From: Leptidea sinapis
Taxonomy: Eukaryota > Arthropoda > Insecta > Lepidoptera > Pieridae
Direction of reading: 5' to 3'
NCBI RefSeq assembly: GCF_905404315.1
Contig: NC_066281.1
Location: 11,002,001-11,066,000, forward strand
DNA length: 64,000 bases
Shown here: positions 21,586 through 31,959 of the stretch, in pieces
Layout: every line of letters starts with the position of its first letter
Numbering within the stretch: position 1 is the first letter of the stretch
Made by a program: the position numbers and the translations under genes
Notes under the pieces: generated by a model
What the model was told of the DNA's origin: nothing
The model's database searches: none
The model's input: only the letters and a program-made list of their open reading frames with translations

Positions 21586-22687
21586 AATCTAAGATTATAA
21601 CCTGGAAACCGCATTCTTATCAAGATTAAGCAAGGTCATTTGAACCTCTTAATGCATAAAAGAAACTTAAAATATAATGGGTCCCACCCATTCAATAGAT
21701 TCTCTATGCAAATGAGTTCGGCATGCTTTTAGAACACAATAAATAAATTTTGCAACTGTCGTTTCTTGTATGTGGTATTGTTTTATAAATATCTAATGTT
21801 TATTTGTATTTTTGTTTTCATTTAAAATAAAATTGGAAGAAAATAATCGTGCAAATATTTCGTGCAAATTTAGTTTAAATACAAATAGAAAAAGACATGC
21901 AAACTAGTATGAACTGTTTCAGTCAGTGATTTCTCCTCGATAACAGAATAAATAAATCTTAATTCTTAATTTGAATAACTGGCTCGAAAAAGGGAAAAAT
22001 AGAAAGGAATGGTGAACCTTTTTGCCTAGCTGAGATCCATTTGAAAATTATGAACTAAAATAACATAGTGCACACATTATAACTAACTAAAATTAAAGTT
22101 AAAATAAAATAATCATGTTTGTCGACTAACCGTAGGTACTAACATACATAACACTAAAATGTAGAAAATCGAATGGAAAATAAATAAAAAGGCTTTGTTG
22201 TTATATTATATTATGATTTGTATGATTATATTCAGAGGTTTGCAGTTTGCCATGCCACGTATGATTGAAAAAAATTGCAATCTGTCAAAACGGAATCGAA
22301 AGAAGTCTTATTTGAATTAAAAGAAGAGATAAAATAAAACTAACAAAAATTAATAGTACTACTAAATACAAAAATGTCAAAACTGTGTTCAATACATTAA
22401 TGTGGAATGGACAGGACATATGTAACTTTTATCTTAATAGTTAATCTACGTTTGATACAAGAATTTCCGGGTCTCAGCCATAAAAAGAATACCTAACCTA
22501 TCCTAACGCTGTTCAATACGATGACTGGCGATAAATGGCATTAGTGTCATAAAAACATCGAATTTATGATTGTGTGAGATTACTATTGCAATCAACTGTA
22601 ATAAATGTTTTTATCAATTAGATTCAATAAATTAATAAAATCTTATAATCAATCTGTCATGAGTATTGACTGAAGCTAAAACTTAAG
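21586..22687. other. 1.1 kb without recognised gene
   Basis: AT-rich, no repeat family identified, no ORF above 60 codons with coding character. Confidence 0.5.
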
Positions 22688-22953
22688 CGGCCTTACAAAT
22701 AAACTTAGTATAAAGTTATAACTAAGTATAAACAGAGAATATGCAAAATGTTTACAATATCGTTGACAACACTGTCAATACAATGATAGTTCTGAAGTTT
22801 TCCGAATGACAAGCAGCCTTGCAAATAAACGCGGGAAACGTTAAACGTCCGAATAAACCAATCGTAAGCAAAATGTCTATTTGTAAACATTTTGCATATT
22901 CTTGGTTTATGATTAGTTATTATAACTTTATGCTAATTTTATTTGTAAGGCCG
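22688..22953. mobile_element. MITE M3, 266 bp with about 70 bp TIRs
   Basis: CGGCCTTACAAATAAACTTA...GAATATGCAAAATGTTTACA at the left is mirrored by TGTAAACATTTTGCATATTC...ATTTGTAAGGCCG at the right, with small differences. The TIRs make up about half of the element. Another piece lies at 12849-12882. Confidence 0.8.
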
Positions 22954-22998
22954 AAGAAGATTTGATGAACTTAAACATAATTATTTTACATAAATTTT

Positions 22999-23550
22999 AC
23001 CAGTGGGAGGCTAATTTGCACAGGAGCCTTTGTCGGCTAGATTATGGGTACCACAACGGTGCCTATTTCTGCCGTGAAGCATTAATGTGTAAGCTTTTTT
23101 TTTTTGAGAGGAGGAAATACTGTTACGTATTTACGCCCCGGAACGGGGCGTAATATGTCGGACGCCCCATACCGACTAAAACCTCCTCTGTGCTGTTAGC
23201 AGCCCTGGCTTTCACAGCGAAGTAGGACGTGAGCTGCGGAGGCCGCAAAGACTACGCAACAACAGTCGCGGGGCGTCTCCTAAAGAGACTCGAACCTCAG
23301 ACCGGCTGTGTGCTTGTGGGAATGTGTAAGCATTACTGTTTCGGTCTTAAGGGCGCCGTTGCTAGTGAAATTACTGGGTAAGTGAGACTTAAAATCTTAT
23401 GTCTCAAGGTGACGAGCGCAGTTGTAGTGCCGCTCAGAATTTTTGGGTTTTTCAAGAATCCTGGGCAGCACTGCATTGTAATGGGCAGGGTGTATCAATT
23501 ACCATCAGCTGTACGTCCTGTTCGTCTCGTCCCTTATTTTCATAAAAAAA
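22999..23550 (+). mobile_element. Family A retroposon split by SINE D
   Basis: ACCAGTGGGAGGC to ATTAATGTGTAAGC, then a 226 bp SINE D insertion, then AATGTGTAAGCATTACTG to the CATAAAAAAA end. With the insertion removed it is a nearly complete element. Confidence 0.9.
23095..23320 (-). mobile_element. SINE D inserted in family A, 11 bp TSD
   Basis: Exact duplication AATGTGTAAGC at 23084-23094 and 23321-23331 bounds the element. Poly-T at the left means minus orientation. The reverse complement carries GGTTCGAGTCTC, a box-B-like motif, close to the 5' end CCCACAAGCACACAGCC. This copy fixes the 5' limit of the short form. Confidence 0.9.
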
Positions 23551-23614
23551 GTTATTTTGCAATAAGAGAATAGTTGAGCATTTGTCGCTCATTATTCAAT
23601 AAAGGTCCGGTCAC

Positions 23615-23798
23615 ATACAGATCTCTGGTCTGGTGCACCTCAGTATCAGCAAAAATCGTATTTTGACCGCGTGTTCGCAGAGCTGTTCGAATTGTAGGGG
23701 ACCCAGTGCTCTGTGAACGGCTAGATCACTTTGCGTTGCGTAGAGACGTCACTTCACTCCATGTGTCTTCTATCACATTTATCACGGGAAGTGGTTCG
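23615..23798 (+). pseudogene. LINE L1 ORF2 fragment
   Basis: Readable pieces VRRAVRIVGDPVLCERLDHF and ALRRDVTSLHV, the segment between the thumb and ECSEELF in this LINE. It ends at ATCACGGGAAGTGGTTCG, next to a family A copy. Confidence 0.7.
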
Positions 23799-23990
23799 TT
23801 TTTTTTGTTGAATTTTAACCTGATTTTCTTGCCCATTGGAATTCAGTGCCACTCAGGATAAAAAACCCAAAAATTCTGAACGGCACTACAATTGCGCTCG
23901 TCGCCTTGAGACATAAGATGTTAAGTCTAATGAGAGCCCAGAAATTTCACTAGCTACGGCGCCCTTCAGACCTAAACACAGTAATGTCTA
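23799..23990 (-). mobile_element. Family A retroposon, truncated
   Basis: T-rich start, TTGCCCATTGGAATTCAGTG, hairpin, CCTTGAGACATAAGATGTTA, then CTTCAGACCTAAACACAGT. The GGGAGGCTCC end is missing. Confidence 0.75.
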
Positions 23991-24089
23991 ATGTTAGCTA
24001 ATTTTTTCAGAATCTTTTAGAAGATTCATATCGTGGGTGTAGATAAAAGTCTTGTATGCACTCGACTTCGCCTCTTGTGAGTGTTTTAA

Positions 24090-24550
24090 TATACAAATGA
24101 TTTAAGTTTTCTTTAGTGTTAATTCCAACCTGTATAGCCGAGTGGTTAGCGATCCTACCTACTAAGCTAGAGGTCCCGGGTTCGAATCCCGGTAGGTGCA
24201 AGCATTTTTATATGTAGAATATAGATGTTTGTTTCCGAGTCATGGATGTTTAAATATATTGATGTATGTTTATATGAATATATGTATGTTTAAGTAAGTA
24301 TATTGTATTAAATATATCATTGTCTTGTAGCCCAAAACACAGGCTGTATATGCTTAACTTGGGGCAAGATAATTTGTGTAAAAAGTGTGTCAATATTATA
24401 TTATTAAATAAATAAAAAAAAAACCGCCAATATTTGTTTTTAAAACAATTCGACACGTGTTTCGCCTCTACACGAGGCATCCTCAGGACGTGTTGTCTCG
24501 CCAAAATCTGGCACGAGACTCTTTCTATTGTCGTGTAGAGGCGAAACACT
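24090..24550. mobile_element. Fold-back element FB, interrupted by SINE B
   Basis: TACAAATGATTTAAGTTTTC to GTGTTAATTCC, a SINE B insertion (24127-24423), then GCCAATATTTG...AACAATTCGACACGTGTTTC and CGAGGCATCCTCAGGACGTG. The second arm is truncated after GTGTAGAGGCGAAACAC. Confidence 0.75.
24127..24423 (+). mobile_element. tRNA-derived SINE B, full length
   Basis: Head contains pol III box A (TAGCCGAGTGG) and box B (GGTTCGAATCC) in a tRNA-like segment at about 24127-24200. The acceptor stem no longer pairs well, so this is not a functional tRNA gene. The body ATGTTTGTTTCCGAGTCATG leads to the tail GCAAGATAATTTGTGTAAAA and an ATT/A-rich end. Such tails are usually borrowed from a partner LINE. 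Copies: 31713, 48067, 58917, 60836 (all plus), and fragments at 16238 and 59359 (minus). Confidence 0.85.
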
Positions 24551-25817
24551 AGTAATCTAGCCGGTATATCTACTAATCACTTGCATTCAACAACTGCAAC
24601 ACACATGCTTAGTGTTAAGTGCTTAACACTTGCACTAATTACCTGTACTCGCTCTAATTAAGGTGTAAATTAGGCTTTACCTATCAAATATAATATCATC
24701 GATATATCTGTAGAGCCGCGCGGTGTTATCGTTTGTTGTAGGTAAGATGAATTCAAATTCTATCATGAAATGACCATCGCTATAACCAATTGATCAAAAA
24801 TACATTTATTGAACATAACCTTGTCGTGTCTTATATGAATATTTAAATCCTTCAAATAAATTAGATTATTTTACTATAAGGTTCATTAATTAGTCAATTT
24901 TATTGAATTTTGTTTACATAATGTTTGTCCTAAATGGATTTTTATGAGTTTTTCTGAAACAGTAATAATTGGGTAACTCTGGTTTTTCGATCGCTTAAGG
25001 GTTAATAGGGAGTGATTCCGTTTAAGCTTTCTTAGCTAAAGCTAGCCATATTTATGAAATAGCTACAAAAATAATTTGCCACACTTTCTGTCACTGTTAA
25101 CATTGTTACTACCTACGAAGTAATACCACTGTTTCAATCAATTTCATTCTGTAATGTAATACCTACTTACAGAATACAACGGTTGTTCTGGTAAGTTTTG
25201 AGTTATGAAGTGATAACCCTATTTACAGCTGTGTATCTCTCCAGCCTGGAGTTCCCAACCCTACTATATGATATAGTGTCCTACTGTATCAGAGGCCAGA
25301 CCACTATATTTCTGAAAAAATTATATAGTAGGTGAAACTACTATATTTCTGTCTCTTCCACAAAAGCCATTATTGAACAGTTGAAGTTATTTTCTATTTC
25401 TAAAATGAATAACAGTATTAATAATAGCAGTGGTACTTCTAGACACTACTACAGATGGAAAATGGCAACAAGTTCTCAGTGATGCAGATTTCACAAACAT
25501 TTTAAAATTAATATAATTTCTTCTCCCAAATCAGGCAACATTCGCCCATATTTTTTCATTCCTGTAGTATAACAAATGGCGAGGTGATCGCAATAGAGCC
25601 CGTCTAAATCTTAAAATTGCAAAAAATATTCTTTTATGCAATAAAGTATGTACCTACTTTTGGAACCTACTGTATTGTTTTTCATCTTTTCGTTATCCAC
25701 TATTTTTTGTGAGTAACAATTTTTACCTGTGTTTATTACAAGTCCAACATGTTTTTGGAGAAATGTAAAGGAAAGAGAAAAAAAAAATATAAAAAGGAGT
25801 TAAGTTCGCTGATTAAC
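24551..25817. other. 1.2 kb without recognised gene
   Basis: No family member seen. A local repetition of CTACTATAT words occurs near 25260-25350. No coding character. Confidence 0.5.
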
Positions 25818-25845
25818 ATCCTGTCAAAGAAGCCTCCCACGGGTA
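25818..25845 (-). mobile_element. Family A retroposon, 28 bp remnant
   Basis: ATCCTGTCAAAGAAGCCTCC followed by CACGGGTA is the reversed family A start. It directly precedes a MITE. Confidence 0.5.
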
Positions 25846-25851
25846 AATGCC

Positions 25852-26164
25852 CTAACGGCCTAAATATACTATTTACAGATAGAGATAAATTACTACCTTC
25901 TACTGTCAGTAATTAGCTGTCAATACTCTGAAGCTGTCCCAATATACCCGAAAACTCATTCTTATCGCCTTATATTGGGACTCGTGAATTACAATTTCCA
26001 TACAAACTTTATATCGCTAGTAAGCTATACGTCGTCCCATTGACAGATGGCGTGCACGGATAAGGTGAGTGACCGTCGATAAGTTTATTGGGACAGAAAA
26101 GTCAACGATAGTTATGATTTTATCTCAAGTAAAAGATAGACTGAATATCGGGAACGGCCGTTAG
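25852..26164. mobile_element. TIR MITE PQ (AACGGCCGTT ends)
   Basis: Right end CGGGAACGGCCGTTAG, left end CTAACGGCC with a small deletion. The inner arms ACAGATAGAGATAAATTAC and ATTTTATCTCAAGTAAAAGA extend the inverted repeat. Interior TCGCCTTATATTGGGAC is shared with 41585-41825 and 50345-50653. Superfamily not assigned. Confidence 0.7.
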
Positions 26165-26299
26165 TCGGCTCTTACGTTAGTCACCCTTGGACCTGGGACT
26201 TCCCTATTCTTTTTATGCCCTGGGAAAGAACAGGGCACTCAATTTTCACTTTATTTATTCCATCTTACACAAGCGCTGATTTGTGAAAATAATTAAAAA

Positions 26300-26560
26300 T
26301 GAATTAGCCGCTCGAGGCGGCCGCGTCTCCCATTGCGTACATTACCTCTAACACATCGAGTATCATTCACTTTCACTATTGCCCATCAAGTGACGAAGTG
26401 ACAGTATAATTATGCGCGTCGAATATAATCATGTCCGTCGCGTGCATCTAGTACTGGACAAAAAGATAGCTCGTGACCTCGTGGCCTGCCGGAATCGAAA
26501 GTGTTCATCACGGCGACCCACCGCCGCCCGCAGCCCGCGGCGATATACGTAATGCAATTT
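26300..26560. other. CpG-rich stretch
   Basis: Contains CGAGGCGGCCGCGTC and CCGCCGCCCGCAGCCCGCGG, unusually GC- and CpG-dense for the window. It could be a host promoter or exon remnant. The 76-codon frame at 26473-26703 matches nothing recognised. No TATA/initiator or splice evidence strong enough to call a gene. Confidence 0.3.
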
Positions 26561-27137
26561 TGACTTATGACGTGACAGTCGATTCTTCTAAATTGAACAG
26601 TTATTTGCTGATGAGCCGACTGTTACGGCGCCTTTCGGTGTTTCAAAAGCATGCGACGGTCAAACCGGTAGAATTGGCTAGTCAGAATTTATTATGTTTT
26701 TAAGGTGATAGGGTTATCACTTGTAAAATCTTAATATTATCCTAATAAAAAAAGTCTGTACTCTATGGCCTAAAACAGCATTGTTTACCGTACTATAATG
26801 TCGCCAAAAAAGTAGTTGTTTTGGTGTCACAGACAACTAAATCTAAGTTAGCTATTGTAGGTTCATAGAAATATTAGTTAAAACGTAGTACAAGTATTAA
26901 GTATAGTACATACATTATATTTTCATGTTTAAATCATTAAACTACACATTTTAACGTTAACTTAAGAAAAAAAAACTTATTAATATAATTTGCCAAGATT
27001 CTGCTATAAAATATACCCATTTTGTAATTTTCAATTTACCCGCGTTATCGGTATGGGTGTTCCTTTGCCATTTCTGGAACGAAAACAGAAACCACTCACC
27101 AGAGATAAGTATGTATAATTGTATAAAGAATACATTT

Positions 27138-27545
27138 TGCTATGTTTTTAAAGTGATAAACCACACGTCTAGGATTAATACACAAATAAAAATTGAAAAC
27201 AACATTTTATCAACGATGCCGGACTCGAACCCTCTCGCGTTCCGTGCCAGTGCTCTGCCAACTGAGCTAACAGTTCGAGTGACGTATCGATTATAATATC
27301 TTGTATGCTTTGTCAACTCTCAGGTTGTGGCTTCATCTACAGGATCTACTTTACAGTTGTTAACCTGCTCAAGCCCAATATTTGCAAATTAGGAAATTGA
27401 CTTGAGATGTCGCTCTTGTAAATCTGAATAATTTGTTATGTTTTTAAAGTATCACTTCTAGGATTAATACAAAAATAAAATTTGAAAACAAATCTTATGA
27501 ACGAATACGTTGGAGAGTTGCGAGAGGTCGTGGGTTCGAGTCCCG
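27138..27545 (-). mobile_element. SINE C, one full unit plus part of a second
   Basis: Minus-strand unit with tRNA-like TGTTAGCTCAGTTGGCAGAG and GGGTTCGAGTCC, degraded acceptor and anticodon stems. The tail block TATGTTTTTAAAGT...AATACACAAATAAAA at 27138 recurs at 27434 (296 bp spacing). The second unit switches to a plus-strand half tRNA (GGTCGTGGGTTCGAGTCCCG) and is cut by the family A copy at 27551. Confidence 0.7.
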
Positions 27546-27550
27546 CATGA

Positions 27551-27840
27551 GTGGGAGGCTCCTTTGCACAGGATGCCGGCTAGATTATGGGTACCACAAC
27601 GGCGCCTATTTCTGCCGTGAAACAGTAATGTGTAAACATTACTGTGAAGGTACGGTCTGAAGGGCGCCGTAGCTAGTGAAATTACTGTGCAAACGAGACT
27701 TAACATCTTATGTCTCAAGGTGACGAGCGCAGTTGTAGTGCCGCTCAGAATATTTGGGGTTTTTCAAGAATCCTGTTCAAGAATCAATTACCATCAGATG
27801 AACGTCTCCTGCTCGTCTCGTCCCCTATTTTCATAGAAAA
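27551..27840 (+). mobile_element. Family A retroposon, near full length
   Basis: Starts directly after TCCCGCATGA of SINE C as GTGGGAGGCTCC, and ends ATTTTCATAGAAAA. A deletion replaces the AGCGGCACTGCATTGTAATG segment with a short duplication of TTCAAGAATC. Confidence 0.8.
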
Positions 27841-27884
27841 AATAACTTTATTCTATTATTGGAGCAGCTGACAATGAAATAAAA

Positions 27885-28210
27885 ACAATGTATAATGAGA
27901 ACCGGAACAAATTCGTATCTCAAATCGAGATTATGCTTTGCAAAGTCTCAGAAAGGGGCCGAAAAAATTTAGTCCAATTCAACCCCAAGAAGACACAAGT
28001 TTGTGCGTTCACCACTAAAAAGCCTCCCTTTGTCGTATCCCCTCGATTCGAGATCACTCCTCTAACTGCCATAGCCTGTATCGACAGACAGATGGCCGTT
28101 GGGGCAGTAAAATCCGACGGACGATTTGGACAGGATCGCCGGAGTACATTGGATGAGGGCAGCGTATGACCGATAGTCGTGGAGATCTTTGTCCAGCACT
28201 TTCAAAATAT
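27885..28210 (+). pseudogene. LINE L1 RT-region fragment
   Basis: Frame with SQIEIMLCKVSERGRKNLVQ, then FNPKKTQVCAFTTKKPPFVV, the segment that follows the catalytic FADD motif in jockey/CR1-type LINEs. The reading frame degrades after ITPLTA. It carries an internal piece of the same L1 lineage whose C-terminus recurs elsewhere. No catalytic residues remain. Confidence 0.7.
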
Positions 28211-28439
28211 GTAAATAATACGAACAGCGCTTGCGATAACCACCATTTGAAGAACTGAACGTATCGAATGGGGCATTCTGGGATACGCAAAATTTAGATA
28301 TAAAATTGGTATATGTAAAGGACTTTCTCGTTTTAATATAAGATTAATTAATTAATAACATTAAAATTCTGAATAAAAAGACCACGTAAAATAATTTAGT
28401 CTGCTTAACTTAAAATTTTACAAAATTCTTCCCACACAT

Positions 28440-28640
28440 CCATCTTACTTAACCAAACTAATCATGTGTCTAAACGGAGCACGAGACGGGCCACCTATTT
28501 GATACAGAACAAAACTAGAAGAAGATTATGGCAAGCGTATGTTTATTTTCGAGGGCACAACTTTTTAATAGCCTACCTTCATCTCTTAAGAAGATTGAGT
28601 CGTTTAAAACATTTAAATGTAAGTAAGACTACCCGATTTC
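28440..28640 (+). pseudogene. LINE L6 C-terminal fragment
   Basis: A frameshifted reading gives STRRATYLIQNKTRRRLWQA and then QLFNSLPSSLKKIESFKTFK before a stop, the characteristic last residues of jockey/CR1/L2-type LINE ORF2 proteins (xLFNSLPxxLK). No RT motifs remain. Confidence 0.6.
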
Positions 28641-28649
28641 ATAGTTTTT

Positions 28650-29100
28650 ATAAAAAAATATGAATTAGTTTGTGAGGACAGTGACCTATTTATGTGTATA
28701 ATTATATATTTTGTGAAGAAAAATATATGTTTAAACAGAGACATAAATAACGGCGAACAAATTATTACGTCTTATTGTTTTCGTGCAAGTGTTAACATGT
28801 TATTGCCAATATTTTCATTCACATCGTAAAAATTCACTCTGTTATTGAATAAACTTTACTTGTGTTAACGCCTGTCAAAGTCTTACTTAGATACTCTGTG
28901 GTAATCATTAGTATTGAAATGTAAAATGTTGTTACTCTGTGATATTTATTCGTACCTAATGTTATTTTAATTAATTAATTGATCTCATTATGTTCACAAC
29001 GAGACAACTTGTACCACTATTTAAATTATAGTTCGATAATAAGAACAATAAAATGCTGAAGATTTATAACTTCAAGCTTTCGTAGAGTAATCAAAAGCAC
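28650..29100. other. No gene recognised
   Basis: AT-rich. May include the 3' UTR of the preceding LINE fragment; no second copy is available to confirm this. Confidence 0.4.
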
Positions 29101-29128
29101 ATCGATATTGCACTAGTATGGAGGCGCA

Positions 29129-29461
29129 GTGGGCGAGGTTAAGCGATTGCTTAGATCCGCGTTCACCTCTCATTGTGTAACCGCTCTCGCAGCGCGGAGA
29201 GGAGGGGGAGGGGAGAGGTCGAAGGGCGCCGGGGAGGCGGGGGGAAGGGGAGCGAAGCCGTGGGAACCTCCGAAAGCTCGCCAACGTACGGAGCTTCCGC
29301 AGCTACGAATTAACGATGCATCTCGCACGCCAGAGAGCGTACGCAACGCAACTCACTTACACAAATTGAATCGCTCATTATCTTTAGCAACAGGAAATTA
29401 TCGTCTTGATGCCGTTGACGTGGAGATTTCTAAACTTTTTCAACTTGTTGGATCGCGTTAG
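29129..29461 (+). CDS. Unrecognised 110-codon ORF in CpG-rich DNA
   Basis: The ORF opens in a GC-rich block (GGAGGGGGAGGGGAGAGG) encoding Arg/Gly-rich sequence and ends AVDVEISKLFQLVGSR. An AATAAA lies about 7 bases after the stop. No domain is recognised and no splice partner identified. The Gly/Arg part may simply reflect purine-rich DNA, so the CpG-rich block may be promoter rather than coding sequence. Low confidence as a gene. Confidence 0.2.
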   Translation: MGEVKRLLRSAFTSHCVTALAARRGGGGERSKGAGEAGGRGAKPWEPPKARQRTELPQLRINDASRTPESVRNATHLHKLNRSLSLATGNYRLDAVDVEISKLFQLVGSR

Positions 29462-29610
29462 TGTTTGAATAAACAATTTGTATTTATGTTTTTGGCACAA
29501 CGTACAGCGTAAGTTTTGTCGTTGTTTTTACTCTTACGAAATGTTTGATTAGATACATTTTTTATTAGTAATAATGACTGGATAAATAATACTTTCACCT
29601 GGCTTTAACT

Positions 29611-29766
29611 GACACCCTGCCCATTACAATGCAGTGCCGTTTAGGATTTTTGATTAAGCTCTGTCTGAGCGGCATTGCAGTCGTCACTTTAAGATGTTTG
29701 GTCTTATTAGCCCTTCAAACCGTAACACAATTATACATGCATATTACTGCTTCACAACAGAGAATG
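29611..29766 (-). mobile_element. Family A retroposon, degraded
   Basis: ACCCTGCCCATTACAATGCA, a damaged hairpin, CAGTCGTCACTTTAAGATG and CCCTTCAAACCGTAACACA. Both ends are missing and divergence is high. Confidence 0.65.
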
Positions 29767-29827
29767 GTGTCATATATTTTGTCCATGTGATTTCTACTGA
29801 TGTTTAATATAAACATCTATTGTCTAA

Positions 29828-30020
29828 TTTATCACGGGGAGTGTTCCAAAGAGCTGTTTCACCTGATTCCTGCTGCCGACAATTCCTGCCACCTGATTCC
29901 TGATAAGACATGGGTACATAAAAAAAATTCGTGCACACCTTTCCTAAGGACCGGCAACGCTCCTGTGATTCCTCTGGTATTCGATGATCACTTAACATTG
30001 GGTGACCCCTACCTATAGAA
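29828..30020 (+). pseudogene. LINE L1 3' end, deleted copy
   Basis: TATCACGGGGAGTGTTCCAA (IYHGECSKELFHLIPAA frame), then a deletion to GACATGGGTACATAAAAAAA. The 3' end is CACTTAACATTGGGTGACCC. Confidence 0.7.
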
Positions 30021-30124
30021 ATATTTTTTATTATTTGCTAGTAAAATAATATTTATTATACAATATGCAATATTGGAACGATTTTATGTATAGTACAGAT
30101 TTGTAAACGACCATCAACCTATAA

Positions 30125-30372
30125 TTAAAAAAAAACAACCCGTACATGAATACAATGACATGAGTATAAAAACATTAAAACGAACTTCAGCAGATTTACG
30201 ATTTTGATCAGTAATTCAGTACTGTTTGGAACAGTAGTTGTATTGCATTTGTTTATTTTACCCAACATTTTCATCCATATCAGCGTGATATATCTGTAGT
30301 AGTATAGTAAAAATGCAGAAAAACGCACAATGATGCAAATTCTTTATGCAATATCCAATAAGCCATTTTCAG
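30125..30372. other. No gene recognised
   Basis: AT-rich sequence leading to the candidate acceptor at 30371-30372. No repeats recognised. Confidence 0.4.
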
Positions 30373-30567
30373 GGCGATAATTATCTTAGAGATCTTGACC
30401 AGATTAACGATGTATCCGATCAAATCATTCCGGCTTTAATCGATCACCTCCTAAGTAAAAATATTATGTGTGCAATTCACTTCCTATCTCATTCTCTCCC
30501 CAGCTGAATCCTATAACCTGTTTGTGTCTCTATCGTCTCGCTTTTTCGTTTCTTCGAATTTCAATTA
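30373..30567 (+). other. Candidate split exon pair, unconfirmed
   Basis: After CCATTTTCAG (30363-30372) a frame reads GDNYLRDLDQINDVSDQIIP, then ALIDHLL, up to a possible donor CTAA|GTAAAA at 30455. A strong pyrimidine tract plus CCCCAG lies at 30485-30503. Joining at these sites keeps a frame to a TAA at about 30567. The implied 49 nt intron is shorter than typical insect introns and the protein is not recognised. This may be chance. Confidence 0.2.
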
Positions 30568-30707
30568 ACGACTCTAAAGAAGTTTCACCTCAAAAACGTA
30601 GTAAAGTGCTACTTTCTACCGCAATATTAATTTCATCGGTTGCTTGTATTGAACGGAAATATCACTGTAGGATATAAACCAATCATTGAATATGCTTTAC
30701 ATTGTAG

Positions 30708-30893
30708 TCAATTAGTGTGCCGACAAGTTACTAGCATCATCGTGGAGACGGCACTTTGAATGTATGATACGAATCGTATTGTTTCGTAATTGTTGATAAA
30801 CAGCGACCGGCGGAATAATTCATAAGCACCGTTGTTCCCAGCGGCTGCGGCTGCCTCGGCGACAGCTGAATAGGGCATTACTGATGGCGGGGG
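30708..30893 (-). other. Candidate terminal host exon (Ala/Pro-rich)
   Basis: On the minus strand a long pyrimidine tract (CTCCTACCCCCCTTCCTCCC, then ACCACTCCGCAG) forms a good 3' splice site ending at 30894. The following frame is open to a stop at 30708 and reads PPPSVMPYSAVAEAAAAAGN, then NGAYELFRRSLFINNYETIR and a short tail. Codon use is GC-rich, unlike the surroundings. No family is recognised, and no donor or upstream exon was found. Confidence 0.3.
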
Positions 30894-31379
30894 CTGCGGA
30901 GTGGTGGGAGGAAGGGGGGTAGGAGAAGGGCGGAGCACCTGAGCGCGCCCTGACCTACGACCTGCGGTGAAAGGCGCTCGCACCGGCACGGGCCGCGGCG
31001 ACATACCATCGCAACTGCGAAATAATTGTTCTCGCTCAACAAAAGCATTATAATCTGAGTCATCGTGTGCCAATAAGGAATACTTATGTACCACCCGGTA
31101 ACATTATGACCGAATATATATATATATATTTTGCGCCCAAACAAAGGGAATGGGCTACCCTCTGGGATAACGACGGGAGGGAGGTGGTGAATGCTCATGC
31201 ATATCGACGCAGCCTAAGTCTGCGTTGGTTATGTGGGACTCACGTATGACCTAAGTGCATACCCACTATACACCACCTGAGGTTGGCTTTGGGCAGGTGA
31301 CCTCTAAGCTTTCATCGAAGGTGACCTTCTCTTAGGGAGAGAGAGGCACAAGCGGCACTCCCTATGGAGTATCCATATA

Positions 31380-31712
31380 CTAGCTGACCCGACAGACGTT
31401 GTTCTGTAGATAATAAAAAACTGTTTTATAGGAATTTGCCAACAATATTTCAAAACATCAAGAATTATTTCGTAAAAAATGCTGCCTGTTGTTATAATGA
31501 AATTGTTTCACAGTGGAACTGTCAAACCGTGCGTCACTAAATTCTCTCATAGAAAATATGTCCACACAAAACAAATATTGAAAAAAAAAATATGGGTCCC
31601 AAATATATGGGACTAAACTGCACTCCATGAAGTAATCCCCATTAAATCCGTTCATTAGCTTAGGAGTCCATCGCGGACAAACAACGTGACACGTAATTTA
31701 TACATATTAAGA
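31380..31712 (-). mobile_element. Non-autonomous Helitron H1, complete
   Basis: Minus orientation: A|TCTTAATATGTATAAATTAC to GTCTGTCGGGTCAGCTAG|T, 333 bp. 5' portion GTGACACGTTGTTTGTCCGC matches the tandem pair at 49.4 kb, with a deletion in the middle. Its 5' end touches SINE B at 31713. Confidence 0.85.
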
Positions 31713-31955
31713 TAGCAGAATGGTTAGTGACCCTGACTACGGAGCTAGAGGTCCCGGGTTCGAATCCCGGTAGGTGCAAACATTTATATGATGAATATGG
31801 ATGTTTGTTTCCGAGTCATGTATGTTTATTTGTATTTATGTATGTATATGTAAGTATATTGTATTAAATATATCGTTGTCTTGTACAGGCTATGCTTAGT
31901 TTGGGGAAAGATAATTTGTGTAAGTGTGTAAAATATTATTATTATTATTATATCT
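31713..31955 (+). mobile_element. tRNA-derived SINE B
   Basis: Box-A-like TAGCAGAATGG, box B GGTTCGAATCC, body and GATAATTTGTGTAAGTGTGT then (ATT)n. The anticodon-arm region differs from other copies (GACTACGGAGC). Confidence 0.8.
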
Positions 31956-31959
31956 GGAC

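Noticed and set aside
24127..24200. tRNA genes at SINE B heads (24127, 31713, 48067, 60836)
   Set aside because: Box A and B are clear but the acceptor stems do not pair, and each is followed by the same SINE body.
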